This document shows positions 36,468 through 46,439 of a stretch of 62,554 nucleotides of DNA, one piece after another. The position numbers were made by a program, and so were the translations under genes. Each line of letters begins with the position of its first letter. Position 1 is the stretch's first letter. Below the pieces are notes generated by a model. It ran no database searches, had not been told where the DNA came from, and worked only from the letters and a program-made list of their open reading frames with translations. Origin of the DNA: Moraxellaceae bacterium (lineage in GTDB: Bacteria; Pseudomonadota; Gammaproteobacteria; Burkholderiales; Rhodocyclaceae); assembly GCA_031119205.1 (NCBI GenBank), contig JAVHYF010000027.1, positions 1-62,554 on the forward strand. The letters are read 5' to 3'.

Positions 36468-39140
36468 TCAGGCATGCAGCGGGTTCGGTTTGTTCGGATC
36501 GATGCCGTACTTGACCATCGCTGCCGCCACCTTCTCGCGATCCACCTTGCCTTCGGCCACCAGGGCCGACAGCGCAGCCACCACCACCCAGTGACGATTC
36601 ACCTCGAAGTGGTTGCGCAGGGCCTCGCGGGTGTCGGAGCGGCCGAAGCCGTCGCAACCCAGCACTACGTAGCGTTGCGGCACGTAGGGACGGATCTGCT
36701 CTGCATACAGGCGGATGTAGTCGGTTGCGACCACCACCGGACCTTGCGCGTCCTTCAGCTTGGCCTCGACGTGCGACACGCGCGGGGTTTCCAGCGGGTG
36801 CAGCATGTTCCAGCGCGCAGCGGCCTGGCCGTCGCGGGCCAGTTCGTTGAAGCTCGGTGCGCCCCAGATGTCGGCCTCGACACCCCAGTCGCTCTTGAGC
36901 AGCTCGGCCGCGGCGATGACTTCGCGGAAGATCGTGCCGGAGCCCATCAGTTGCACGCGCGGACCCTTCGACTTGCCGCCATCCTTGAGCTTGTAGAGAC
37001 CCTTGATGATGTCGGCTTCTGCGCCGGCCGGCATCTCGGGGTGCTCGTAGTTCTCGTTCATGACGGTCAGGTAGTAGTACACATCTTCCTGATCCTGGTA
37101 CATGCGACGCAGGCCGTCCTGGAAGATCACCGCCAGTTCGAACGAGAAAGCCGGGTCGTAGCTGATGCAGTTCGGGATGGTGTGCGCCAGCACATGCGAG
37201 TGACCGTCTTCGTGCTGCAGGCCTTCGCCGTTCAGCGTGGTGCGGCCGGCGGTACCGCCGACCAGGAAGCCACGGGCACGCGAGTCACCGGCCGCCCAGC
37301 ACAAGTCCATCGTGCGCTGCATGCCGAACATCGAGTAGAAGATGTAGAACGGGATCATCGGCACGCCGTGCACCGAGTACGCGGTGGCGGCGGCGATCCA
37401 GTCAGCCATGGCACCGGCTTCGTTGATGCCGTCCTGCATGATCTGGCCGTCTTTGACCTCCTTGTAGAACATCAGCTGGTCATGGTCCTGCGGGACGTAC
37501 TTCTGACCATCCTGGTTCCAGATGCCGTACTGACGGAACATGCCTTCCATGCCGAAAGTGCGCGATTCGTCGACGACGATGGGCACCACGTACTTGCCGA
37601 CGTTCTTGTCCTTCAACAGGATGTTGAACATGCGCACGATGGCCATCGTGGTGGAGATCTCGCGGCCTTCGCCGGACGCCTTCAGCAGTGCGTCGAACGC
37701 GGACAGCGGCGGCACCTGCAGGCTGTCGCCCTTGCTCACGCGTGCGGGCAGGTAGCCACCGAGGTCGGTGCGCTGCTTGCGCATGTATTCCAGTTCCTTC
37801 GAGCCCTCTTCGAACTTGATGTAGGGCATCTTCTCGATCTGGTCATCGGCAACCGGGATCTGGAAGCGGTCGCGGAACGCGCGCAGCGAATCCGTCGACA
37901 TCTTCTTCTGCTGGTGGCTGATGTTCTGCGCTTCGCCGGAGTCACCCATGCCGAAGCCCTTGATGGTCTTCGCCAGGATCAGCGTCGGCTGACCCTTGTG
38001 CTCCACGGCCGACTTGTAGGCCGCGAAGATCTTGAACATGTCATGGCCGCCGCGGTTCAGGCGCCAGATGTCGTCGTCGGTCCAGTCGGCCACCATGGCC
38101 TTCAGTTCCGGCGTGTTGAAGAAGTTCTCACGGACGTAGGCGCCGTCCTTGGACTTGTAGGTCTGGTACTCGCCGTCGACCACTTCCATCATCCGCTTCT
38201 TCAGCAGACCCTGGGCGTCGCGTGCGAACAGTGCATCCCAGTGGGTGCCCCAGATCAGCTTGATGACGTTCCAGCCGGCGCCGCGGAATTCGGCTTCCAG
38301 TTCCTGGATGATCTTGCCGTTGCCGCGCACCGGGCCATCCAGGCGCTGCAGGTTGCAGTTGATCACGAAGACCAGGTTATCCAGACGCTCGCGACCGGCC
38401 ACGCCGATGGCGCCCAGCGACTCGACTTCGTCCATTTCGCCGTCGCCCATGAACGCCCATACCTTGCGGTTGGTCGTCTGCGCGATGTTGCGGTCCTGCA
38501 GGTACTTCATGAAGCGGGCCTGGTAGATGGCCTGCAGCGGGCCCAGGCCCATCGACACGGTGGGGAACTGCCAGAACTCCGGCATCAGCCACGGGTGCGG
38601 GTAGGACGGCAGGCCCTTGCCACCGGTTTCCTGGCGGAAATGGTCGAGCTGTTCCTCGCTCAGACGGCCCAGCAGGAAAGCGCGCGCATAGATGCCGGGA
38701 ATCGAGTGGCCCTGGAAGAAGATCAGGTCGCCGCCGTGGCCTTCGTGGGCAGCGTTCCAGAACCAGTTGAAGCCCACGTCATACAACGTGGCGGAAGACG
38801 CGTAGGAGGCAATGTGGCCACCAACGTTGGTGTGCTTGTTGGCACGCACCACCATGGCCATCGCGTTCCAGCGCAGGTAAGCCTGGATGCGTTCTTCGAT
38901 GGCGGTATTGCCCGGGTACTTGGGCTGCAGTTCGGTGGGGATGGTGTTGATGTAGGCGGTGTTGGCGCTGTAGGGGATATCAACACCGGCCTCGCGTGCG
39001 GCTTCGATCAGCCGTTCGATCAGGTAGTGAGCGCGCTCGGGGCCCTCTTGGGACATTACCGCGCTGAGCGCTTCCAGCCACTCCTGCGTTTCCCGCGCGT
39101 CCGGGTCGGACTGCAGGAGAACGTGGGGCACTGCTGCCAT
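36468..39140 (-). CDS. aceE: Pyruvate dehydrogenase E1 component, homodimeric type
   Basis: The thiamine-diphosphate enzyme that decarboxylates pyruvate and acetylates E2. 890 residues, normal for the gammaproteobacterial/betaproteobacterial AceE form. The ATG at 39140 gives MAAVPHVLLQSDPDARET after GAGGAGAAG; the frame to 39281 is not supported. Landmarks: the SANTAYINTI N-terminal block, HIASYASSATLYDVGFNWFW, and ThDP motif GDGEMDE through INCNLQRLDGPVRGN (about residues 230-262). Also RTTLNGEGLQHEDGHS, with active-site His residues, and CDGFGRSDTREALR near the end. It is the first gene of aceE-aceF-BPH-lpdA. Confidence 0.97.
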   Translation of the reverse strand: MAAVPHVLLQSDPDARETQEWLEALSAVMSQEGPERAHYLIERLIEAAREAGVDIPYSANTAYINTIPTELQPKYPGNTAIEERIQAYLRWNAMAMVVRANKHTNVGGHIASYASSATLYDVGFNWFWNAAHEGHGGDLIFFQGHSIPGIYARAFLLGRLSEEQLDHFRQETGGKGLPSYPHPWLMPEFWQFPTVSMGLGPLQAIYQARFMKYLQDRNIAQTTNRKVWAFMGDGEMDEVESLGAIGVAGRERLDNLVFVINCNLQRLDGPVRGNGKIIQELEAEFRGAGWNVIKLIWGTHWDALFARDAQGLLKKRMMEVVDGEYQTYKSKDGAYVRENFFNTPELKAMVADWTDDDIWRLNRGGHDMFKIFAAYKSAVEHKGQPTLILAKTIKGFGMGDSGEAQNISHQQKKMSTDSLRAFRDRFQIPVADDQIEKMPYIKFEEGSKELEYMRKQRTDLGGYLPARVSKGDSLQVPPLSAFDALLKASGEGREISTTMAIVRMFNILLKDKNVGKYVVPIVVDESRTFGMEGMFRQYGIWNQDGQKYVPQDHDQLMFYKEVKDGQIMQDGINEAGAMADWIAAATAYSVHGVPMIPFYIFYSMFGMQRTMDLCWAAGDSRARGFLVGGTAGRTTLNGEGLQHEDGHSHVLAHTIPNCISYDPAFSFELAVIFQDGLRRMYQDQEDVYYYLTVMNENYEHPEMPAGAEADIIKGLYKLKDGGKSKGPRVQLMGSGTIFREVIAAAELLKSDWGVEADIWGAPSFNELARDGQAAARWNMLHPLETPRVSHVEAKLKDAQGPVVVATDYIRLYAEQIRPYVPQRYVVLGCDGFGRSDTREALRNHFEVNRHWVVVAALSALVAEGKVDREKVAAAMVKYGIDPNKPNPLHA

Positions 39141-39604
39141 CTTGCTTCTCCTCGGTTGGGGGTTATGGCATCCGCAATCGCCGTCGCTGGCGCATCGGAA
39201 CACCACATGGTCAGTACTTGCGTGTTGCCTGCGGATACCGGAGAGGCCCGGTATCGCCCAGTGCGAACTGCCCTTCGACACAGCGGCAGCGTAAAGACCC
39301 GCACGTTACCGCAGATCGGGACTGCCGCCCCGACCCGGATTTTCACAATATAAAACACGAATTCATCAGATGCAATTCATTTCTCCGCCAGCGCCTTGCG
39401 CAGCGCAACAGAAAAAGAGTGTCAAATCATGATGTTGCACCGCACAACACAAATGCCATGTGCATCATCTGCCGAACAGGGACAAATGACCTGCACGGCA
39501 GGGCTTCGCGTGGCGCAAGACTGCGCCCATGCTTACGGGAAAGTCCGAATCTGCACCCCGCGCGCGAGCCACCAGAATGCCCTGACTGCTGCATGCCTCC
39601 CGCC
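39141..39604. promoter_or_regulatory. Divergent promoter region between aceE and the PAS sensor kinase
   Basis: About 460 bp. The AT-rich part at 39340-39385 contains, on the minus strand, TTGCAT, 17 bp, then TATATT (39347-39352), a plausible promoter giving aceE a leader of about 200 nt. Nothing comparable was fixed for the plus-strand kinase. No convincing gene was found here. Confidence 0.4.
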
Positions 39605-41698
39605 ATGAATCGCTCGCGCCAGACCCGCCTTTCCGACCGCCTCAGCCGCCTCCTGTGGTGGCTGGCACTCGTCGCGGCACTGGTGCTGCTCGCCTGGACC
39701 CTGCCGGGCGTGCTGGAGGGCGAACACGGCCTCAGCACCCTTCTAGGCGCCGTCGCGTTAGCGGTCGGCGTGCTCGCGGTCGGCTCGGCCAACGCACTCA
39801 AGCGTGAGCAGTTGCGCACCCAGCTCGCACGGAAGGAACGCGACCAGCTGTTCAGCCTGTCGCTGGACCTGATGGCGGTGCTGGACCGCGAGGGCCGCTT
39901 CCAGCGCACCAACCCGGCCTTCCACCGCGTGCTGGGCTATCCCTTCGACGCCCTCGTCGGCACAAGGTTGCCCGACGTGGTGCACCCCGACGACACCGCC
40001 ATCGCTGTCGGCGCCCTGCGCGACCTGCGCAGCCAGCGCAGTGCCAGCTTCGAGCTACGCTGCCGCTGCGCCAACGGCAGCTATCGCTGGCTGAGCTGGA
40101 ACGCCAATCCGGTGCCGGACGACTCGCTGATTTACGCCGTCGGCCACGACGTCTCCGACCGCAAGGCCAGCGAGGACGCCCTGCGCGCCGAGATGGCCTT
40201 CCGCAAGTCCATGGAAGAGTCTGTGCTGACCGGCCTGCGCGCCTTCGACCTGCGCGGCCGCATCCTCTATGTGAACCCGGCCTTCTGCGAGATGGTCGGG
40301 TGGACGGCCGACGAACTGATCGGCATGGAGCCGCCCTACGCCTATTGGCCGCAGGACAACCTGGAGCTGCACTGGCGCAACCTCGCCCTGGTGCTCTCGG
40401 GCAATGCGCCGGCATCCGGTTTCGACGCGCCTATCCTGCATCGCGACGGCCACCAGATGCTGATGCGCTTCCATATATCGCCGCTGATCGACGCCACCGG
40501 CGCGCAGGTGGGCTGGATGGGCGCCATGCACGACGTGACCGAGGCCCGTGAGGCCCGCGCCCATCTCGAACTCGCCCACGAGCGCTTCGTCGCCGTGCTG
40601 GACGGACTGGACGCAGCCGTTTTCGTGGCCGATGCCGCCAGCGACGAAGTGCTGTACGCCAACCGGGCCTGCCTGGACGAGCAACACGCGGCCTCGCCGG
40701 CGCTCGCCGCGCCGCGCCTCGCCTCGCAGCTGGCCGTACCCCAACCTGAACGTGGCGACTACATGGTGGATCCGCGCCGTCTGGTCGACGCCGATCTGCC
40801 ACGCGAACTCTTCGACGGTGAACTCCAGCACACACAGAGCGGCCGCTGGTTCCACCTGCGCGAGCGCGCCACCCGCTGGGTGGATGGCCGCGTGGTCAGG
40901 CTGGCGGTGGCCACCGACATCACCGACCGCAAGGAAGTCGAAGAGGTCAACCGCGAGCAGGAAGAGCGTCTGCAGCGCACCTCCCGCCTCATCACCATGG
41001 GCGAGATGGCTTCCACCCTCGCCCACGAGCTCAATCAGCCGCTGTCGGCCATCGCCAACTACAACATGGGCTGCGTCAATCGCCTGCGTGCCGGCGGCTT
41101 CCGCCAGGAAGACCTGCTGTCAGCGATGGAGAAGGCCAGCGCCCAGGCCGAGCGGGCCGGCAAGATCGTGCGTCGCGTACGCGACTTCGTGCGCAAGAGC
41201 GAACCGCGGCGCGAGCGCGCGGATCTCGCGGACATCGTCGAGGACGCCCTGGGCTTTGCCGAGATCGATGCCCGCCGGCTCGGCGTGCGGCTGGTCAACG
41301 ACATCGGAACCGACCTGCCGGCCGTCCATGCTGACCGCATCATGATCGAACAGGTCCTGCTCAATCTGGTGAAGAACGCCGCCGAGGCCGTCGCCAGCTT
41401 CCCGCCGGAACGGCGCGACGTGTGGGTCGGCGCGGTGGTCCGCGATGGACAGGTGGAGGTGTCGGTGACCGACTATGGTCCGGGCATCGCGCCCGAAGAC
41501 CTGGAGCGCCTGTTTGCCGCCTTCTTCACCACCAAGGCCGAAGGCATGGGCATGGGGTTGAACATCTGCCGCTCCATCATCGAGTTCCATGATGGTCGCT
41601 TGTGGGTTGACCCCAACCCCGCCGGAGGGAGTATCTTCCGCTTTACCCTGCCGCAGGAGCTCACCCTTGAATCTCGCGCCCCCCATGTCCCCCTCTGA
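39605..41698 (+). CDS. PAS-domain sensor histidine kinase (FixL/DctB-like)
   Basis: A 697-residue membrane sensor kinase. The start is uncertain between ATG 39593 and ATG 39605; neither has a strong Shine-Dalgarno. Two membrane helices lie at about 16-35 and 45-65 with only a short loop, so sensing is probably cytoplasmic. PAS domains follow from about 75 (LDLMAVLDREGRFQRTN) and 200 (GLRAFDLRGRILYVNPAF), plus a third degenerate one at about 320-440. HisKA has STLAHELNQPLSA with His474, and the ATPase domain has NLVKNAAEAV, DYGPGI and GMGMGLNICRSIIE. No PAS heme-binding residue was identified. It overlaps the FixJ-type regulator gene, its evident partner. Confidence 0.93.
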   Translation: MNRSRQTRLSDRLSRLLWWLALVAALVLLAWTLPGVLEGEHGLSTLLGAVALAVGVLAVGSANALKREQLRTQLARKERDQLFSLSLDLMAVLDREGRFQRTNPAFHRVLGYPFDALVGTRLPDVVHPDDTAIAVGALRDLRSQRSASFELRCRCANGSYRWLSWNANPVPDDSLIYAVGHDVSDRKASEDALRAEMAFRKSMEESVLTGLRAFDLRGRILYVNPAFCEMVGWTADELIGMEPPYAYWPQDNLELHWRNLALVLSGNAPASGFDAPILHRDGHQMLMRFHISPLIDATGAQVGWMGAMHDVTEAREARAHLELAHERFVAVLDGLDAAVFVADAASDEVLYANRACLDEQHAASPALAAPRLASQLAVPQPERGDYMVDPRRLVDADLPRELFDGELQHTQSGRWFHLRERATRWVDGRVVRLAVATDITDRKEVEEVNREQEERLQRTSRLITMGEMASTLAHELNQPLSAIANYNMGCVNRLRAGGFRQEDLLSAMEKASAQAERAGKIVRRVRDFVRKSEPRRERADLADIVEDALGFAEIDARRLGVRLVNDIGTDLPAVHADRIMIEQVLLNLVKNAAEAVASFPPERRDVWVGAVVRDGQVEVSVTDYGPGIAPEDLERLFAAFFTTKAEGMGMGLNICRSIIEFHDGRLWVDPNPAGGSIFRFTLPQELTLESRAPHVPL

Positions 41699-42320
41699 CA
41701 CCGCCGCAAAACAGCTCGTGCACATCGTCGATGACGATGAGGCGCTGCGCGATTCGCTGGTCTGGTTGCTGGAGTCCACCGGACTCGCCGTATCGGCCTA
41801 CGCCTCGGCAGAAGAATTCCTCGCAGCATGGCGGCCGGACATCACGGGCTGCCTGGTCCTGGATGTGCGCATGCCGGGTATGAGCGGCCTGGAACTGTAC
41901 GAGAAGCTCAACACCATGCATTCCACCCTGCCGGTGATCTTCATCACCGGTCACGGGGACGTACCGATGGCTGTTTCCGCGCTGAAGAAAGGCGCGGTCG
42001 ACTTCATCGAGAAACCGTTCAATGACCGCGACATGCTTAAGCTCATCGAGCAATGCCTCGCCCAGGAGCGCAGTCAGCGTGAGGCCCGTCGCCAGGGCGC
42101 GGAAGCCCAGCGCCGCATCGAGCAACTGACGCCGCGCGAGCGCGAGGTGCTGGATCTCATCGTCGCCGGCCGCCTCAACAAGCAGATCGCCGACGACCTG
42201 GGCATCAGTATCAAGACGGTGGAGGTCCACCGTGCCCGCGTCATGGAAAAGATGGGCGCCAACTCGCTGGCAGAACTGGTGCAGCACGTACTGATCACGT
42301 CGCCCGCCAAAGCGAGCTGA
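41667..42320 (+). CDS. FixJ/TtrR-family response regulator
   Basis: A DNA-binding response regulator with receiver and LuxR-type HTH domains. Start choice: AGGAG lies 7 nt before TTG 41667, giving 217 residues and a 32-bp overlap with the kinase gene; ATG 41685 is the alternative, with no ribosome-binding site nearby. The receiver has HIVDDDEALRDSL and phospho-acceptor Asp66 (counted from TTG) in LVLDVRMPGMSG, then FITGHGDVPMAV and DFIEKPF, the usual FixJ-class residues. The HTH is LTPREREVLDLIVAGRLNKQIADDLGISIKTVEVHRARVMEK, interrupted by no changes. Its targets are unknown; the divergent aceE operon is a candidate. Confidence 0.94.
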   Translation: MNLAPPMSPSDTAAKQLVHIVDDDEALRDSLVWLLESTGLAVSAYASAEEFLAAWRPDITGCLVLDVRMPGMSGLELYEKLNTMHSTLPVIFITGHGDVPMAVSALKKGAVDFIEKPFNDRDMLKLIEQCLAQERSQREARRQGAEAQRRIEQLTPREREVLDLIVAGRLNKQIADDLGISIKTVEVHRARVMEKMGANSLAELVQHVLITSPAKAS

Positions 42321-42343
42321 GGGACAAGCCCGGGAGATGCCCC

Positions 42344-42383
42344 GGAAAGGAAAGGGCCGGCGGATGCCGGCCCTTTCCTTTCC
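42344..42383. terminator. Strong bidirectional hairpin between convergent genes
   Basis: An 18-bp perfect stem (42344-42361 with 42366-42383) with a GGAT loop. The lower stem is purine on one side and T/C-rich on the other. It sits between the FixJ-type regulator and tamB, which converge. Confidence 0.8.
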
Positions 42384-42416
42384 GCCCTTGTTCTTTCCCG
42401 ATGACAGCACTCCCGG

Positions 42417-45400
42417 TCAGCGGAAGGTGACCGAGTAATTGAGGTCGATCGCATTGTCCGTACCGGCCCGCACGATCAGCGAGAACAGCCGCGAGAGGTT
42501 GTAGGTCAGCTTGACGATGCTCTCGGTGCCGATGAAGTTCTGCTCGAGCGACAGGTACACGTCACGGCTCAACCGCTTGCCCACACTGACCGCCTGATCC
42601 TGGTCCCCACCGCCTCCGCGGCCAGCGCTGGTGCCCGTAGCATCGGTCGCCACGCTGGAACTGAGCGCGCGGCCCGCCATGCTGCTCTCCGACTGACCGA
42701 TGATGATGTCGTCGAAGCCAAAGCTGCGCGCCACCTTGTCCTTGATGCCCTCGCCATCGTCGTTGAACAGCACACCCGCCGCCGACAACAGTAGGGCCGC
42801 GTCCTGCGAACCGACATCGCTGCCACGTCCCAGCAGGATCCAGGAGAGCTTCTCCGAGTCCGGCACGTTCGGTTCCGACACCAGCCGCACGCGCGGGCGC
42901 TGCGCCGTGCCGGTGACCTCGACCCCGGCCTCCACCGCCAGCCCCGTGCGCTTGGCGACGATGTTGAGGCCCGGGTTATCCAGCGGCCCCTGGAAGTTCA
43001 CCAGCCCCCGCTCGATCGCCAGGCGCTGGCCGTAGGCGTCATACACTCCTTCGCGCGTGCGCACCGAACCATTGGCGCGCAAGCTGCCATTGTCCGCCCG
43101 CACGATCTGCAAGCCACCGGACAGCATCGCATCTACCCCGTAGGCCCGCACCAGGAAGCGTTCGCCGAAATCGAACCTCACGTCCGCCTCGAAGTGCAGC
43201 TTGCGCCCTGACGCCGGCTTGCTGCCGCGGATCACGACGTCATCCGACAACGATGGCGCACCCGTGCGCGCAAATCCCACGAAGCCAGCGTCGCTGGCCA
43301 GACGCGCGTCCAGCTTCGCTCCTTCCCAGGTCGTGTCGATGCGTCCGTCGCCGGAGACAAGCACCCATATGTCATTGCGCTGCATTACACCGATGCGATC
43401 GGCACGCAGGTCGAAGCGTCCCTCGCCAGTGGTCAGCGCCATCGTTCCACCGGCACTCAGGCGGCCAGGTTTCGCGCACAGCACGTTGGCGGCGACGCGC
43501 AGGTCCCCCGGACGATTCAGGCATTCGGAAGCGAACTCGAGCGTCTGCAGTTTCAGGGTCTGCGCATCGAAGGCCAGCAGCAGCTCGCCATCCTTCAGGC
43601 GCAAGCCCTGATCGGCAAGGCCGACGGCCAGGCCCTTGCCTTCTATCTGCCCGGTACTCACCGGTCGCGCCGGCGTGCCGGACAGCGAGAAATCGCCCAC
43701 CACGCTGCCACCGGTATGCAGGTTCTGGTTGACCAGCGGCCCCACCCAGTCGACGTTGGGCACCTCGATATGCGCCGCCCCCAGCAGCGGCTGGTCCGGA
43801 TCCAGGCGTACGGCGCTGCCCACCCGCCGTGCTGTTGCCGTCGCGCTCGCGGAGATGACGCCGATACGCCGGCCGGCTGCCGAAGCTGCCAGCGCGAGGC
43901 GATTGTCGGTGGCCGCCAGGATGACCTCCAGCTCGCTCAGGCCCAGCGCGATCGGTGCGTCACCCTGCAGCACGATGTCACCGCCTTCGCGGTACACCCG
44001 TACCTGGCCATTGGCCAGCTCGCCCAGCATGACGTCCCACTCGCCGCCCAGGCGCAGGCTGCGACCGCGCATGACGGTGCGCTGCTCGTCATCCAGCGAC
44101 ACGCCCACCTCCACCCCGGTGAAGCTGCCGCGCGCTTCGACCCGGGTTGGCGTCCAGGCTGTGCGGGCAAGATGGATGCGCACCTGCTCGCCGCGAATCT
44201 CCGCCTCACCCAACTCGACCCCCGCGCTACCCGCCGTCAGGCTGGCCGGGGATCTCAGCGCCAGGGTATATGGACCCTTGCCTTCCAGTTGCTCGATCTG
44301 CCCGCGCCATCCGGCTTCGACCAGTCCGCCCGAAACGCGCAGCAGGAGCTGCTGCGGCGTGCGTGCCCCAGGCTCGCCCAGCAGGGCGTCCAGGCTGGCG
44401 CGATGGCTGGCGCGCGTGCCGTCGATCGTCAGCTGCGCGCGCGGCACGCCCCAGCGGGTGTCCTCCCCCATCAGCAGGGACTGCATGTCCGCCGCCAGCG
44501 AGAAGGCGCCGCCGGCTCCCTCGCGCAACTGCAGGCGGGCATTGGCCTCCGCCAGGCGCACATCACCGGGCAACCGCAACTGGCGCAGGCGGGCCTGCAG
44601 TTCGCCTGCCGGCTCGGCGAGCGAGCCACGCAGTTCGCCTTCGGCCTGCAGGCTGCCGCCGTAGCCCTCCGCCAGCCGGGCAAGTGCAGGCGCATCCAGC
44701 TTGAAGCTCAGGCGGTCCCCTGGCCTGCCAAAATCACCACGCAGGTTCACCGTGTTGCCCAGCAGGTTGAGGTCGCCCTGCATGCCCTGCATGCGTTCGG
44801 CCGACACGGTACCGCCAAGCTTGCCCTGCAGCGGGAATTTGCCCAGCCGCCCTTCATCCATGTTGAGCTGGGCGGTCACCTGCCAACGCGGTTGCAGCTG
44901 CCCCTTCGCCGCTACGCCTGCATTGAGATCGCCACGCGGCGCGCTCTGCAGGAAGGCACTGGGGTCCACATTCTTCAGCGTGCCGCTGAACTCGAAGGCC
45001 TGCTGGCCGCGCAAGCCAAGCCGACCGCTCGCGCTGGCTTCGGCCTGTCCGGCATTGAGCCGGGCGCGCGGCAGGGAGAGCACGCCATCGCGCAGTTGCA
45101 CGGCGGCATCCAGGCGCTTGTCGCCACCGGCCAGTTGCAGGGTGAAACGCTGCTCGTTCGTTTCCACCTCGGCGGTCAAGGCACCGTTGACCCGCATGGG
45201 GCGCAATGCTGCCACCATTTTCTGCAGATCCACCTGCGCCACGTTGAGCCGGCCGTCCAGGCGACCAAAGCCACCCGCGGTGTCGGGTCGCCAGCTCAGA
45301 TTGCCACCCACGCGGCCGCCACCGGGCACCTGCGCCTGCAGCGTCTCGGCGCGCAACACGCCGGCCTGCCAGTCGATCTGCGCGGTCAGCGCCTCCACGG

Positions 45401-46430
45401 CAATGCCCTGGCGGTCGAAGGCACGCGGCTGGGTGTTGCGCACGGACACAGGGCCACGCACGCGCCATTGCGCCGCGCCACGGGCCGCTCCCGTGGCAGG
45501 CAGCTCGGGCGTCAGGTCAGCGTCGATGTCCAGCAGTGCCTGCGGCGCCGAGGCATTGAAGGCGGCGGGGTTCAGTCCGCTGACCTTCACGTGGGCACGC
45601 TGCAAGGGCAAGGGCTCGAAAGGCGTCAGGCGCAGTTGCGCATTGCCTTTCAGGCCATCGCCCTCCGCCAGCAGGTTCGCGTCAAGACTGGCCAGCGAAC
45701 CCTGCGCCTGCCCCGTCACGCTGAAGCTGCGCTCTTCTATACGACCCTGCAGGCTGGCGCTGGCATTGAGGGCGAAAGGCGCAGCGGTCTCGATGCGACC
45801 CTGGGCCTGCACGCGACCGAAAGGCGTCATCGCGCTCGCGCGTTCCGCCGACAGCGCCTCGCTGCGCAAGGCCAGCCCGGTGACATCGATCTCGCCGAGA
45901 TCGAGATAGGGAGCCGGCTGCGCAGGCCCATCACCAAGCTCGCCCACCTGCAGGCGCGCCACGAACGCGCTGCTCGCTTCGATCGACAGCGGCAGCAGCA
46001 GGCTCTGCGGCAGGCTCAGGGGTTTGGGGTCGGCGCTCGGCCGGATGCGGACTTCGACGCGCTCGGCACGCAGGCGGGACAACTGGATGTCGCGTGCCAG
46101 CAGCGGCCAGAAACGCCAGTCGGCTTCCGCGCCCTCGACGACGATGCGCATATCGGCGAGGTTCAGCTCGAAGCGCTTCAGCCGCCAGGCGTCGAAGAGA
46201 CGGCCCTGCCAGCCTTCGAGGATCAGTGACGGCCCGCCCCAGCGGCTGGCCCATTCCGAGGCCACGCGACTACCGGTCTCGCTGCGGATCATCCAGGTCA
46301 GCAACACCATGCTCAGCAGCACCGCAAACAGCGGTACCGCGGCGGCCAGCAACAACCATCGCAGCCAGCGCCTCGGGCGGGCGCTGCTGTCGCTACCTTC
46401 GCGGGGACTGTCGGGAGTCGCCGCCGTCAT
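42417..46430 (-). CDS. tamB: Translocation and assembly module protein TamB (DUF490)
   Basis: A 1337-residue envelope-spanning AsmA-superfamily protein linked to outer-membrane protein insertion and lipid transport. A single N-terminal membrane anchor (WLRWLLLAAAVPLFAVLLSMVLLTW, about residues 22-46) precedes a very long periplasmic region of repetitive beta-strand segments. The conserved C-terminal DUF490 domain is recognisable from VRTREGVYDAYGQRLAIERG through VDLNYSVTFR. It follows trpC by 9 bp and looks like the last gene of the rpe-gph-trp run. The usual partner tamA is not next to it in this window. Confidence 0.9.
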   Translation of the reverse strand: MTAATPDSPREGSDSSARPRRWLRWLLLAAAVPLFAVLLSMVLLTWMIRSETGSRVASEWASRWGGPSLILEGWQGRLFDAWRLKRFELNLADMRIVVEGAEADWRFWPLLARDIQLSRLRAERVEVRIRPSADPKPLSLPQSLLLPLSIEASSAFVARLQVGELGDGPAQPAPYLDLGEIDVTGLALRSEALSAERASAMTPFGRVQAQGRIETAAPFALNASASLQGRIEERSFSVTGQAQGSLASLDANLLAEGDGLKGNAQLRLTPFEPLPLQRAHVKVSGLNPAAFNASAPQALLDIDADLTPELPATGAARGAAQWRVRGPVSVRNTQPRAFDRQGIAVEALTAQIDWQAGVLRAETLQAQVPGGGRVGGNLSWRPDTAGGFGRLDGRLNVAQVDLQKMVAALRPMRVNGALTAEVETNEQRFTLQLAGGDKRLDAAVQLRDGVLSLPRARLNAGQAEASASGRLGLRGQQAFEFSGTLKNVDPSAFLQSAPRGDLNAGVAAKGQLQPRWQVTAQLNMDEGRLGKFPLQGKLGGTVSAERMQGMQGDLNLLGNTVNLRGDFGRPGDRLSFKLDAPALARLAEGYGGSLQAEGELRGSLAEPAGELQARLRQLRLPGDVRLAEANARLQLREGAGGAFSLAADMQSLLMGEDTRWGVPRAQLTIDGTRASHRASLDALLGEPGARTPQQLLLRVSGGLVEAGWRGQIEQLEGKGPYTLALRSPASLTAGSAGVELGEAEIRGEQVRIHLARTAWTPTRVEARGSFTGVEVGVSLDDEQRTVMRGRSLRLGGEWDVMLGELANGQVRVYREGGDIVLQGDAPIALGLSELEVILAATDNRLALAASAAGRRIGVISASATATARRVGSAVRLDPDQPLLGAAHIEVPNVDWVGPLVNQNLHTGGSVVGDFSLSGTPARPVSTGQIEGKGLAVGLADQGLRLKDGELLLAFDAQTLKLQTLEFASECLNRPGDLRVAANVLCAKPGRLSAGGTMALTTGEGRFDLRADRIGVMQRNDIWVLVSGDGRIDTTWEGAKLDARLASDAGFVGFARTGAPSLSDDVVIRGSKPASGRKLHFEADVRFDFGERFLVRAYGVDAMLSGGLQIVRADNGSLRANGSVRTREGVYDAYGQRLAIERGLVNFQGPLDNPGLNIVAKRTGLAVEAGVEVTGTAQRPRVRLVSEPNVPDSEKLSWILLGRGSDVGSQDAALLLSAAGVLFNDDGEGIKDKVARSFGFDDIIIGQSESSMAGRALSSSVATDATGTSAGRGGGGDQDQAVSVGKRLSRDVYLSLEQNFIGTESIVKLTYNLSRLFSLIVRAGTDNAIDLNYSVTFR

Positions 46431-46439
46431 GCCTGGGCG

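Noticed and set aside
36411-39353. 980-codon plus-strand frame opposite aceE
   Set aside because: A high-GC shadow frame, rich in Arg, His, Val and Ala without domain motifs, and fully antisense to aceE with its intact family motifs. The same applies to 43716-46229 (opposite tamB), 21537-23654 (opposite the binding protein), 32143-34140 (opposite lpdA) and 4685-7186 (opposite ileS).
39396-39608. 70-codon plus-strand frame upstream of the PAS kinase
   Set aside because: No ribosome-binding site, no recognisable domain, Cys/Thr-rich random composition, and it overlaps the kinase start.
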